DNA of 64,000 bases from Ptychodera flava (taxonomy: Eukaryota > Hemichordata > Enteropneusta > Ptychoderidae), in NCBI RefSeq assembly GCF_041260155.1, contig NC_091932.1:32622338-32686337 (forward strand), read 5' to 3'. The position numbers and the translations under genes were made by a program. The notes beneath the pieces were generated by a model. It did no database searches. It was not told the origin of the DNA and was given only the letters and a program-made list of their open reading frames with translations. This document shows, piece after piece, positions 1-13,700 of this stretch. Numbering within the stretch: position 1 is the first letter of the stretch; every line of letters begins with the position of its first letter.

Positions 1-89
1 GAAACAGGAAGGAACAAGAGATTATCTTTCATAGGCTTTAGAATGAAATTCAAAACCTAATACAAATGCATTCCAAGTACTGTAAGTAT

Positions 90-1257
90 TGATATTAATA
101 TTTTATTCCAAAAAATGGTATCATGTCTACATTTATAAGTCTATGCTATAAAATCTGTCAACTACCATACTCTTTTTTGAGTTGCTATAGCAACTGAGAT
201 TACAAAACACTATGTTTCTGAAAACACACGCACCGTAACGTTATTCAGCACTGGACAGCTATCCATGTCACATAATTTTGTCTTGGAACAGAACTTAAGT
301 ACAAAAAATACAAGCCACAAAACCTTTGCTATCTAGACACATTTCTGTTGCACAATAAATTTCTCAACAACTCAAGCCAACACCAACAGGGTTGATTCCT
401 GGTGACATCACAATGACCAAGTAATACGCACAAATAAATAACTTTAATATTTTGATAAGATTCTTGAAAATTATGCATAAGCATGGACAAAATGGTACTC
501 TATATTGAAAAGGCACACAGAAAACAATCTGTATGTACTGATTTGATTCACATTTTCACTGCTTTCACCGTTCATGTCATTCACAGTTAGTCCCAGTTTG
601 AGGCTAACGTAATAGCAATGACCACTATCGTAGCTTTGTAACTAAAGATTGGAATAAATTACACGACATAAGCTTCTCCTAAACAAATTTTTGAAATCAG
701 CCCTAGCTCTGAAAATATAGTTGTTTCTGCTGTGGCTTAATTTGCAGTTGTTTCTCTTACTTAAGCTGTGTGCACTTACAATTCTCATTCCATCTTTGAC
801 GGCCTCAATGTTGGCCATACTGACTTTTCTGTTGGTCAGAAGTTGTCATAAATTGTCATCAATACTGCCCTTGTTTCCAGTCAATTGCTGTCGTTAAACA
901 GACAAAAGCAGTAACTTTTGATTACACTCTCATCGTTTTTGTTCTCCTCCCTAAATTATATCGAAATGGAAAGGATTTAGTTTTGACAGACATTACATTG
1001 TTTACAATATGCAATGTTATACTAGATGAATAAATTCTAGTCCAAATGAAATTTCAATTGTCAACAATAACATTGGGCATCACACACATACAGGCCATGT
1101 TGATGAGCTGAACACAAGGCATTTAAACACAATTTTGGGAGTAGAGCGAGAAACTATGTTATCACAGACAGAACAAAAATAACAGCCAGGTAAAAGGTAT
1201 TGGAGCTTTAGTGGTGCTATCACTATGGTTATAAAATTATCACTCTGTCTTAAATTG
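90..1257 (-). other. MED23: Probable MED23 3' UTR
   Basis: AT-rich non-coding sequence after the stop. A reverse-strand AATAAA lies at 102-107, so the 3' UTR may be about 1.15 kb. No other gene is seen here. Confidence 0.45.
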
Positions 1258-1429
1258 CTATTGCTGTGCTTGTTGCTGTTGTAGTGGCTGCTGTTGTTGC
1301 TGTTCGTGTCCTTTGCTGATATGTGTGATGAATCGCAGTCTCATCTGCATGGGCTGTTTCAGATTCTTGATGCATCTCTCAACTTCATGCTTGACCAGGT
1401 CACCAGTGAACATGTACTTGATATGATAT
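1258..1429 (-). CDS. MED23: MED23 exon 35, terminal, Gln-rich C-terminus
   Basis: Encodes YHIKYMFTGDLVKHEVERCI, then the MRLRFITHIS block, and ends in a low-complexity tail EQQQQQPLQQQQAQQ before TAG. Vertebrates have a Pro/Ser/Gln-rich tail at the same place. Confidence 0.95.
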
Positions 1430-1676
1430 CTACATCCGTTGTTAAGCAATATACAGTTATCATCTTTTACTATTGTGCAATTCCAACATTATACTAACAA
1501 GTATATTTAATAATCCAAGGGCAAGATTTCATGTTAATTTATGTGAGAATAAAATTAGGTAAAACAGAATGTGATCATAGCTGTTTTCTCCGTCTCTGTA
1601 TCTCTACCATGTTCCTTGTTCTCGGTGCATCTATGTACACTTTTATATGTCCACCTGCATCTCACTGAATGAGAAT

Positions 1677-1739
<63 letters not shown>

Positions 1740-4700
1740 CCACACACAATAAAGGATACAAGAAATCGCTGATTGAATCCATGTGGTTGAGCACTTTGAC
1801 ATTCTTGTCCACTTGTTCCAACATCTCATAAAGCTCTATAGTCAACTGAAATAGAAAAATCATGACATCATATGCAAATATACCAAACACATTGATATGA
1901 TGACACTGAGAGCATGCACTGCAAGTTCAAGGCAGTGGTTATGGCCTTCTCAACAGATTCAGGGAAATAAACTCTGAGAAAGTCAGTCCTAAGCAGCCTG
2001 TTGAAGTATGTTTCTTCCGCGCTTTGCCAATTGATCTCGTACTTCGCATCACTTGAACAGAAACTTGCCCTCCCTCCTCTCCCTAAAGCAAGCAACTACA
2101 ACATACAATCTCCCTTTAGGGGAGGGATTATAACATGTGCTCCAACATAGTGAGCAATTTCAAGATTAGTCTTTCTCAGGTGGACAATTACTATAACCCC
2201 CTTTCTTTGCAATTACACCATATGCCCCAATCTGGCGGGCAATTACACAATAAACTCTCACCCCACAGGTGAGTAACCACAACATACTGTCCCCTGCATG
2301 AGCACTTACAACATGCACTTACTAACATGTGCTAAACTACTGCATACATTTGCCCTAAGTGAGCTATTACGACACATGTCAAAGTGATACCGAAGAAACG
2401 CTACGATAAAACATAAAATGTCTACTATTGATTACAAATTGATAACTGATGGCATTTTCCCAAAGTGACTCCAAACACATCCCCTTAACACCGTACGCAC
2501 TGTATGAAATTGACTAAACATTTATGTCTGTACACTGACTTACATCAATCAAACATCTGGTTCTTTCTTGGTGAAATCTCTGTAGGAAGGGTCCAACCAG
2601 GTGGCAAACAAACAAAAACTGCTCTTCTGTCTTGACCAATGGCTTCACTTGCTCCTTGAAAAATCTGAAAATCAAATAAGTGGATAGTTTCTAAGGATGA
2701 CTGACTATTGGACAACATCGTCCAAAACTAGATGTTAATGGTACCCTGACAGCTGTCTAGATATTATTTGGCAAATATGCCCGATATTTCACTTTTGTAT
2801 TTGAAGCAAAAACTGCCATACGATGAAGATTTTTCTTGTTTATTAAAGAGAAAACTCTCAATCCTTACCATTGAGTATACCTAGGAACATGTTAAAAATT
2901 TGCAAACACTAACAAAGACATTCAAATAAACGCCAGATGTTCACAAGCAGTGACCACCAGGAGACTTCAGACTACACGCTACCATCCTCTTTAGTTTATA
3001 CAGAATTAAAGTGGGCAGTTTGAAAATGTTCCGTAACAAAACCACATATTAATATTATTGATGGTAAGATATGCCAAACAATGCTGACTTGTGTTCATGC
3101 TTTAGTTACTGCAGCACTGTATCACAATCAAGAACCCCACCTTCTACCCTTTATCCCGGGGATAAATTAGAAATTATTGAGTGGAATTTTTTGTTCATGC
3201 TCCATCTTACAGTTACTATGAAACATATCCTTCCATTATGTGGACACTTCTGTGAATTAAACACAGAAAACCTTTCTGAACCGAACACAGTAATTCTCTT
3301 TGAACTGGACACAGTACACTAAGGTCTACTGGTGCTTGCTTTACAAAGACTCTACAGTACACATATAGACAGTTCTTTATTGCACAGATGGAGATGCTAT
3401 AAACAGAAAACTTACTGTGGTAACATTGTGAGCTGTCCAATACTGGAATGATGCCACACTGAGTGGGTGAGAGCTATGATATAGGCACACGTCATCTCAC
3501 TGAAAGACGAGTGACTTGCCGTGAAATCAAACATGGCGAATGGATGCGTCAGACCAGACAGAGATGAACCATTCGTAGACGTCATTATGTCAGTCTTCAT
3601 GACCTCCAAGACTCTTTCATGCAAAGACATCCAGTATGGCTCCTGTAACAAAGTATTGAAGCAGTTTAACCCTTTCAAATTCATGCTTTGGTATATACCT
3701 ATTGTATACAACGGGATGGGTAGATCTATGTACATGGAAATGGGAGGAGAAAGGGTGAGAGGTTTGATTCTTAAATTTCTCATTTACATGTTTTGCCCTA
3801 TCATCACCTTGGTTTGGACCAATCCTATGGTATTTAATGGTGAAGATGGACTTATAAACATACAAACAGGGTTAAGTGGTAACCTTTTCATCACCATGGT
3901 TTGGCCCATGCCCCTTGTTATCAATTGTGAGTGTGGGGACCTATTCGCAGCAAATAGGGGAGAACGGATTAATCTATGCAGATTTGATATCCTTCACTGC
4001 TGAGATTTGGTAGATTCAAACCAAATTGTTATCAATGGTACAGGCTAAACCATGTGGAGGATAGCAGAGGTGATCAACTCAAAGTATGAGAAGATTACAA
4101 ACACAGAAATCTGTGTAGGTGTTTTGACACGCTTACCGGCAGTGATGTGAGTACAAGGCCTAGGCCATTCATCCATTTCATGATGTCTTCTCTTGCAATC
4201 ATCGTATGGCTGAAATGGTAAAATTCAAATCTTGACATCTAAACAGGGACTGAATTAACTCCTCAGTCACTTCTCATGTTCCTTACTCTTGGGAGGAACC
4301 TTTACTGTTTACAAGGTGAATACAATCTGATACATATACAGGGGTTTGAATTTTTTACAAATACATTTGTCATCGTAGGGACTTGCCATTGGCTGACCCA
4401 ATCCCTGATAGATAGATGTGCCTTCTTAAACTTCAATCTGGTTTTTTTTTCATACACTTCATTCTAATAGAAATGTGCAACTGGTAAGACAAACTAGTGT
4501 TAGATCATTAAAACCACGGAACAAACTATATTTGGACTGATTATGGGGTCGCTCTCTCTGAAAGGCTAAACTTCTGAACTTCACAGCGTGACAAATTTAT
4601 ACTCACTACTTCAGTACAACATCCATGATGGCATTGCCGACTATTTTGCCATTTACAGGTAATGCCATGAGTTCAACACAGGTCGTGTGTAGGGCATGGG

Positions 4701-7700
4701 CAGCCGGGTTTGGAAACTCATTAAATCTCCAGTCTATGTTTGGTGCCGGCACTGATCCAGATATAGGTGAAACAGAGTTAAAGAAACAACAGGCAAATGA
4801 TATATACATCAGTGTTTAACATGCCATCTTAAAAGTATGGTTTCAATCTGATTTTTCGAGGCAAAATTTGCTGATTTTTGGCAACTTTCGCTTATGCGCT
4901 GAAACTGAAACCTATCTGTACATATTTATATTCTGTGAAAATTTGAAAAATAATATGCAGGGCAGATGGAAATAGGCAATTGATGTAAATTTTTTACACC
5001 GAACAGAGATAACAAGTACTTATATTACATATAAGGTCGATTTCCTTTTAAATTAAGAAATACAACCCATATCTATTGAGAAATGTTTACAATGACAGAC
5101 TATGTATGAAGAAAAGTAATAGATTAAAAAGGCACAAAGAAACATGATTTAGGTTTACAAAGTATTAAGTTTACAATTTTTAGGTTAGCAGGTGCATGTG
5201 CATGCATCTTTCTCTTGCTTGAAGCCGCTAATTGCGTACAAAAATAAAGTATATCACGCCCCTAGATGACAATACCTACATGCAAGGGAATACCAGGAAG
5301 ACCAGATTTAACATAGAAGGTGCCTTGGGGATAGATATTCAGACTATACAACTTTAACCACACTTTTTGCAAACTTTGAGCGAAAGTTTAAATCTTTCAA
5401 TTTCAAGGTGCGTATTACCTTGAGAAAAAAGACAATGATTATAATCTGAAAAATGACCTTTAACTACAGTATGCATCATTTGGGCAAGGTAAATTCTCTC
5501 TTTTTCATTAACATGTTATTTTTTGTGATTTTCTGGCACTTTTGTACTGCAAGGATATTGTCCACCAGCTTGGCCATCAGTCTGTGATAATAGGTTTGGT
5601 CCGGTATCCAGTTAATTTCCTCGATAGGTTTTGCAATGAATTTCATGTAATCTGAGCTCAGGCACCTGAAATAAAATGAATATATCATAGAGTCATGAAC
5701 CCATTTAACACAGAAAACAGGTTTAAGCATTAGCTGTGTCAAACACAATGAAAATGGAAGCATAAAATCTTACAAGATGAATTTCAGTAAAGATGATTTA
5801 TAGCAACAAACTAAAATGTATTCAAATCAAAAATAAACTTACAAAGGGATAGATTGCACGTAATCATTCATATATGAATACAAAGTTTTTTTTTAAATAT
5901 TGCCGTCATTTTTATCGTATGGCCATATAATAGCGATATTTCGGCATAGAGTTGCATGGAGGGAGTTCTAATATGAATATAAACTTTAACGGCTGACTCG
6001 CAGTGTGTTTGCAAGGTTATATCTGATTGGTCGATTGTCACTATTCACAGCAACTTAGGGAGTTTATTTGTATTGTTTTAATTATATTGGTAAGATTCAG
6101 CCAACCAATAGGATAACAGCTTCGCAATCGCTGCAAGTCGGCCCAACATTAATCCAGCTAGGGGGTCTGATACGGATGATATGACCCATCTACAGGGTCT
6201 AATGCAGATTTTGATTGGTGATTGTTGGGTCTGATATCAATTAATAGTGGTGGATGTAAACTTACCAGCCAGGGGGTCTAATATGGACATAAACTTACCA
6301 GCCAGGGGGTCTAATATGGATGTAACCTTACCAGCCAGGGGGTCTAATATGGATGTAAACTTACCAGCCAGGGGGTCTAATATGGATGTAAACTTACCAG
6401 CCAGGGGTCTAATATGGATGTAAACTTACCAGCCAGGGGGTCTAATATGGATGTAAACTTACCAGCCAGGGGGTCTAATATGGATGTAAACTTACCAGCC
6501 AGGGGGTCTAATATGGATGTAAACTTACCAGCCAGGGGGTCTAATATGGACATAAACTTACCAGCCAGGGGGTCTAATATGGATGTAAACTTACCAGCCA
6601 GGGGGTCTGATATCTTTCAGAGATCCAATAATGGCTGCTACTAGTTTGCGTTTCAATGGTGGGCGGTCCCGAAGTCTTCTCTCATAATAATGTAATGTAT
6701 TGTACAGGTAAGTGACTGGACGGTCTGAAATATAAGAATTGCAATTTAAAATGTAAAAAGTCTGTGCCACAATTCTAAATACATTGTGTATTGAATAGAA
6801 ATTAACGACATGAGCATTTCACCTTGCGAGTCAACCAAATAAAATAAAGAAAGAAAGACATTACAGTAATGCGCTTTTCAAAACAGAAAGCTTTACACTT
6901 TAGCTCAGTCTTTCCTCAAAGAAACTTTGAACCATTCTCTTTTGTAAGCAAGAACGAGAATAACAGGTCACTGTGTAAAGTTTGGGATTAGAGAAAACAA
7001 AAGATCTACGAGTTGAAATTCAAAATGGCTGCTATACCCTATGTAAGCTACATTTGTAAAACAAATTTTTTGAGTTTCACAAAAATAAAATAGTGAAAAG
7101 TTTGTTTACTCCTCAGGCACAAACAGAACATTGAAAAATACTGTAAAAATGATAGTGACCTAAAAATCTTAGCCCGAGGCATGTTCTACCTTAAAGGCAC
7201 TGTTCGCGATCCCTGGGATCGCCTTTGTTCTAGTCTGTAAGAGGATTATGGAGGTGTGATAGCCTTTTGTTTTCCATTGAAATTGTAATCTGGTGGGTAA
7301 ATTTTCTGATGAGACAATCTGGTGCCAACACATGCCTTTAACCTGTTCACCCCCATTTCCCAGTAAACAGGTCCACAATCACAACTGATAACAATAGGTT
7401 TGGGCCGAACCATGGTGGTGAAGGGGTCAAGCAGGGCTGCAAAGATAACAGACTCACCATGGAATTTGTAGAGTCCGCCAAGGTGATCTAGTAAAGTTTC
7501 CAGTGATTTAGACACAGGTGGCAGTTCTAGGAATCTATGAATCACGATATCAAACACCTGGAACAGCAGAGGAAAAATACACAATATTCATTTATTAGAT
7601 ACACTTCCTAAAATGAAAGCTGATGCATTATTTTGATCTGTTCATACTGGAGAAGTCTGAGGGACTTTATGTAATAGTCTACATGACTATACTGTAAGTA

Positions 7701-10700
7701 TACACACATTGATTTGCCACAAGGGTGGCATATATTTTTTCCCCCTTAAGCCTGACACAGTTTGTTATAGCCAATCAATATGTGTTTTGTAACATATTGC
7801 ATCAACTTTTCTTACTGAAAAATCAACGAGTTTTTTTGCTATCACTCATCTTAGTCACAGATGATACTGCCATCTTTTATGCATTCTAGAATGTGTGCTT
7901 GCATAGATGCCGCTTTAAGTTACCCAGTCAACAGATGTTCTAAACTATTAACAGTTTGGGAAACTGGTAACCAGTAACTGGCTATTTGCATGTATCAGCA
8001 CCAAAATTATGCATACCATGTGACCGTAAATTAACGAATCACAACAGAGAGTTTGCATAAAATGTGTTTCAATACAAAGCAGTGTCCATGCATTTTGTCC
8101 AACATGACAATGTCATTCCATCCATTTCGATAAAAGATTGAATGCATTATCTGTGGTAACATATGAAACATTGTAGGCTCTCTTCCCTATCACTAGATTT
8201 CTTGTCTTGGAACCTTAAGGAGTGTGAACCCATGACTATTCTCTACCTGACTAGCTGTTCAGAAATAATTCCACAAGAAGAATGAGTTTCAGCCAACCAC
8301 TGGTTAAAGCACATTAATGCTTGTACAGTATGTGTGCAAATGCATTAGGGTTACAGACTCCGGTTGGCTGATTTCTAATGAGTGAAACAGACCTTGATGA
8401 GGCAAATACCATTAAATTTGACATTTAACCTACATCTTTGTTCTAAAGCATCACAAAGTTTAACGGGCACACTTGGGTATAGTACACAAACTTTCCTATA
8501 TCTGCACTGTTTGACTCTTAGCACGTCTATAATTTCCACTGAATTTCATTTTCATTGAATCGATATGCTTTCATTTCAATCTCATCTCTTCCTCGTCAAA
8601 TTTAAATCAAAAAGCTTGCACATTTTGTTTTGTGTTTTTTGCTTTGTGTTTTTTTTAAGTGGCTCAAGCAGTCTTTAACACCCAATTACTAAAACACTGA
8701 AGTTGATACACAAATGGCACTATGCTTTCTTTTTCCAACTATGTTGACAACGTCAACATTTGCAGCAGAATTAAGTGAATACGTACCGGTAAGAATCGAA
8801 GACACACATTCCCAAAGTAGATTGGCAGATATTGATGTGTTGTCTGGTTGACATAACCACAGTAGTCCTGTAATCCTTCAAAGTAAAACTTCTCAGGGTA
8901 TTTCTGAAAGAAAAAAATGCAGGAGATACAATAATCACATTTCAAAACATATTTGGCCCTACTTGTGAGTTCAGCACAGATGGGGGGGTTGGGGGGTTGG
9001 GGGGTGGGTACAAACGGTAGGATTGCAAATAAGCATTTCGATTCAATGGTCATGACTATATGCACCGTGTACAACATTCAAAGAGTACCAGTACCAAGAT
9101 TAAGGTAGAATGTGCCTCAAAATTGCAAGTTTAACCCTTTCATCACCATGGTTTGGCCCAAATCCATTGTTATCAACGGCAATTGTGGACCTGTTTACAG
9201 GATATTGGGGGTGTAAAGGTTAAAGAGAGAGCAAGACTATAATTTTAATCAAATCTACAATGTGTTCCATATACACATACACGCATGTTCATCCTTCCAC
9301 ATAGTGGTCTTTGTGGGAAAACATCACATTACCTACCCTGTGGAAAGCCATGTGTTTGGTATGCCAGTCAGTCTGAAGCCAATGCTCTGGTGAGTTCTCC
9401 TTGACAAACTCACTAACTCTGTTCCTGAACTCACTGGTCTTGAGTAAGAGAAGCTGGATGATGAAGAAACAGACTTGTGCCTCGTTTCCCTCGTGGTTGC
9501 GTAGCGCCTGAAACACAAGGGGGAATGTGGTAATTAAGGGGATACAATCAAAACAGACCAACAGGCAACAAAGAAGATGAAATAATGATGGATACAACCA
9601 ATTTAAACCATCTGGCAATCAAAGAAGTCTCCTTGAAATATGACTGTCGGTATGAGCTGTAGGCTGATATCAGATTTTGCATGATAGATCAAATGAGGTG
9701 AAATAACATTGGATTGAGAGACAAAATTTTGCCTTCAATCTTTAAGAACAGAATAACGCCAAAACAATGTACAAATCCTAACACAACAATTTTGTCTTCA
9801 AGTAAAAATTTAATTTTGTCTTCAAAATTTTGCTCATACTTATTGGATCTCTGAAAGATATCAGACCCCCTGGCTGGTAAGTTTATGTCCATATTAGAAA
9901 CTCCACTTGAAAATTGAAATTAAAATATTGATTAATAAGTCTTGATTTCATGAATTATTAAGAGTAAGGGAACCGGTACCTGTGCTTGTAATGAAATTGG
10001 CAAGCATCTCTATTCATTCAGATACTACATGTATAACAAATTTATCTTTGAAGAGGCTCTAGAATACAACTTACACACAAATTTAACAGGTCAAATGTCA
10101 CCAGTATGGATGGAACTTTCTTAATATACGGTACTAAAATGCATAGGAATTACTGTCACATCATGAAAAGACTTTATTTATTGCACTTACCAGACTGAGA
10201 ACCAATTTATCCAAAGCTACGATGTTGTATTTCCAGATCATGTCATTTAGGGTCTCAATACACTAAGTGAAGAAAATAGAGAAAATTACAAAATGTAGGA
10301 ACACCCAAAAAAAATCGCAGCTGAATTCAAATGTTACACAAATATTTTTATTTCACTTTTCCATTGCTAATTTGTGAATTTGTAAAATTTCTGTACCTTT
10401 AGATGAGCTATTCAATGGTACTTTTAACATTGCACAGCAACTTGTAAATTTGTAATGTACAAACATAAAATAGGGATTTATTTCCAGGCATTATCTCTGA
10501 TTTGCTTTGGTGACACTGCACAAATTAGGGCCAGTCTTTGTGGATCGATACATCTGACCATCAGCTGACTTACTTTGTTCACATGTTGACCGGCAACTGA
10601 AGTTGAGAACTCATAGACCAGGAAATCAGCAAATGTTCTGATGTGAGCTGACAGCGCCCTCGCTCCAATTCTCTCCAGTACCTTAGGCGCCACTTGGTTG

Positions 10701-13700
10701 ACACGGTCACTGTCCAGGAACATCTTCCAAAGCAAACTGAAATAAATCAAAACAAGATGTTGTGAATATACACTGAAGGCATTATAACCAAGAAATCTAC
10801 AAGTGAAAACTTCAATTGTACAATAAAAATATGAAATTTCACTGCTGTCAGCCAATTGTAGTATGTATACATGTAATCACAAATTTATTAACTACTGGTA
10901 AAACATGACAAAATTGCAAAGAAGTTTCACTTCATTCATATGGATATGTTTATGGACTGGAATTATGTTTGGTTTAGCACTGTTTGCAGTTATTGCTATT
11001 GTTCTTCTGTTCCCCTTGTGTTGTTGATTCTTCATATTTCAAGTCTGACTAAGTATGCAATCTGTCCAAAAAATTATCCTATAATTTTTGTCCAGTCATT
11101 GTCTGTACTCTGAGATATCACACATAAAAGTCCATCGGATAGCAAAGCAATTAGAGCAAGGTGAAAATGAAGAAGAGAAGCTTCAAGTTTAGATTTTGAT
11201 ACTACAAAGTCAGGCCTGAACTCAGTATGTAACCTGATATATAATATTGGTGGACCACATTAAAAGACACATGTGCACAGCTTCAGAGTGTCTATACTGC
11301 CTGCCTGTTTTTGTTTCTTGCCCACTTCATGAACTTTTCTCAATCACTGCTGTAACCCCTGCAGGAACCCCTTCATGGATGAACTACATTCAACATGGAC
11401 AAGGAGTCTGTCAATCAACAGCCTTAATTTACGTCTTACTCTCTTTTGATTTTTTTCAATCAAAGCAATGCAAATCTGTGCTTTGATAATTATTTTTTGA
11501 ACTCACCACAGAAACAGTGCTGGTGTGCCTTGTGAGAAATGGTTGACTATTTCTGTCTCATTGGTCATGGCTACAGTGAAGAAAAACAGGAGAAAAAATA
11601 CCGCAATTATACGGTGTCGCTCAAATTTGATCAGAATTGGTATATACCAGTATGGGTTACCAATGATCAACAATAAATGTTGTTTCTATCTGTTCAGTGG
11701 AGGAAAATTCTACATTGATGTTATGACAATGATTTCTGCACAGTACAACCAGAAAAACAACAAGAAATATTTAAACCAGAAAAACAAGAATGACAAAAGT
11801 AATTAAGGTCTGAAACTTTAGGTACTGGAGGTCAACTTTAGCAACATGCATAGCAGAACCAAGCCCCTCTTAGTTTGACCATAGACGGTCTTCCCCCCCT
11901 CTACTGTCTATGGTTTCAGCAGGTCTGTTAATATGTAACAGTTCATAAACAATGACAGGAAATGACTCAAGATCAGTGGAGTTGGCCTGTTTCTTACTGG
12001 CATGCCATCACTCATGCACATTTGCAGGATTTCACTTTTTCTTACCTCATTTGCACATTTTTGACACTGATGTGTTCATTTGAACAAATTCACATCTCAA
12101 CCCCTGCATCTACCTGTACACCAAATACTGAGTTGGTAGCTTAGGCGGTATGGGAGCCTTTGTGTGTGACGGACATACATCTGCACATACATACCCACAA
12201 ATATACAGACATACAGATGCCACCGACTCATCATATAAGCTCTTTTTGGTATTTATATACAAAACCAAATATGAGCTAAAAATTAGATCATTATCACTGT
12301 GCACACTGCATGACTTTGGAATCTAAATATTTCTTCCATGCTTCACTGAACATATATAACGCATCCATATATTATACATTATATTATACATGTACTGTCA
12401 AAAACGATAGATTTTTGCGTGAACTAAAAAGCTGAATGGATCAGGCATTCCATAACATTGACCTTTTCTAGGCACCCCTAGAGCAGCATCTGTGCACTTT
12501 TACTTTTGGACAGTTTCAAGGGACCCTTCCAACTACTGCCAGAATGTGTCCTGCACTCTGTATGTGTAGTTGCACAATGTCAGGAGTGTGTCCATGATAG
12601 CATTCCATAACTGCTATAAACGGGGAAAAACTGCCAACATTGCATGAAAACAGGTCACAATTTGACTTTCCAGTACTGAATGTAAGATGTATGATAATAA
12701 GATTATTGCAAAAATACACTGCAAAGAATGCACAAGAGATTGGACATCAAAGATTATCCCTTTTCCTCCCATTTCCCTCTATGGAGATCTACGGTTGTCT
12801 TGGCAAACAATGGGCTCATACCAAAATTAATGCGGTTTGATGGAGAAATAAAACATGTTTTCAGCTCCATTCTTACTTTTCCACTTCTTGAATTCATCCT
12901 CAACATTCTTCTTGAGAACGGCTCTGTTTTCCTGGGTGGCCGGGTTCTGTCTAAAGAACTGCTGCAGTGCCACAGGGAAACAGCTCAGCGTGTGGCTGGC
13001 CCAGTTGTGAGGAGTGTTGTGAACCAAAGTCGTCAAGATCTCTTTACACCAGTTGCCTGTAATAGACTCAAATCCTGGAAAGAAAAACTTCTTCCTTTAT
13101 TTCACATTTGACGTAAATATAAAACAGGGTGCACTTCATATAACTCGAGAGTTGGCTTGATTTGCATTCGACACTGGCAATAAAAATTAACTTGTTTTAT
13201 TTTGTTTGTGTTTCTGATGTATTTATGGTCTAACTTGTCAGCTGCGTGAAACTTGCATGACCTCAGGTAATTTAACAGCTCATGATTGCTTTTCTCAACA
13301 TTTGCTGAGTAAAGACAGCATATTTTTATATACCCCGTAACAATGGCAACAATATGACAGCATTTCATGAAATAAACAAAGCCTTTTGAAAAGAAATTAA
13401 CTGTTTATGAATACATATTTGCTGACACTGATGCATTTAATGAAACAATAAGTTTTTTGGGTCAAGGATAAAGGAAAAAACAAAAAGGTATGCAATTTTA
13501 AGGCTGGACCTGCATACAAAGTGTAGTGTCGAAGATCAAAAAGGCCAAATTTGTTGAAAGCAGGTTGAAGTAAAATTAGGTGGCAATTAAACACACTGAT
13601 GTGACAGCTATCCTGAAAGATACATGATATACTCAGGATCAGACAGTTCCTTTAACCCAACCATCCCTGACCTACTAAGAAGAGTATAAACCCTGACATA

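Noticed and set aside
3521..4003. 160-codon plus-strand open frame
   Set aside because: Antisense to MED23 exon 32 and then made of family B MITE copies; no family recognised.
6251..6613. CRISPR-like array
   Set aside because: Units are contiguous without spacers, in a eukaryotic intron.
6414..6644. Plus-strand open frame of repeated MDVNLPARGSN units
   Set aside because: It is the antisense translation of the 33-bp donor array and exon 28 end; no independent coding signal.
10478..10573. In-frame extension past MED23 exon 23
   Set aside because: Only about 31 codons beyond a strong GTAAGT donor; expected by chance.
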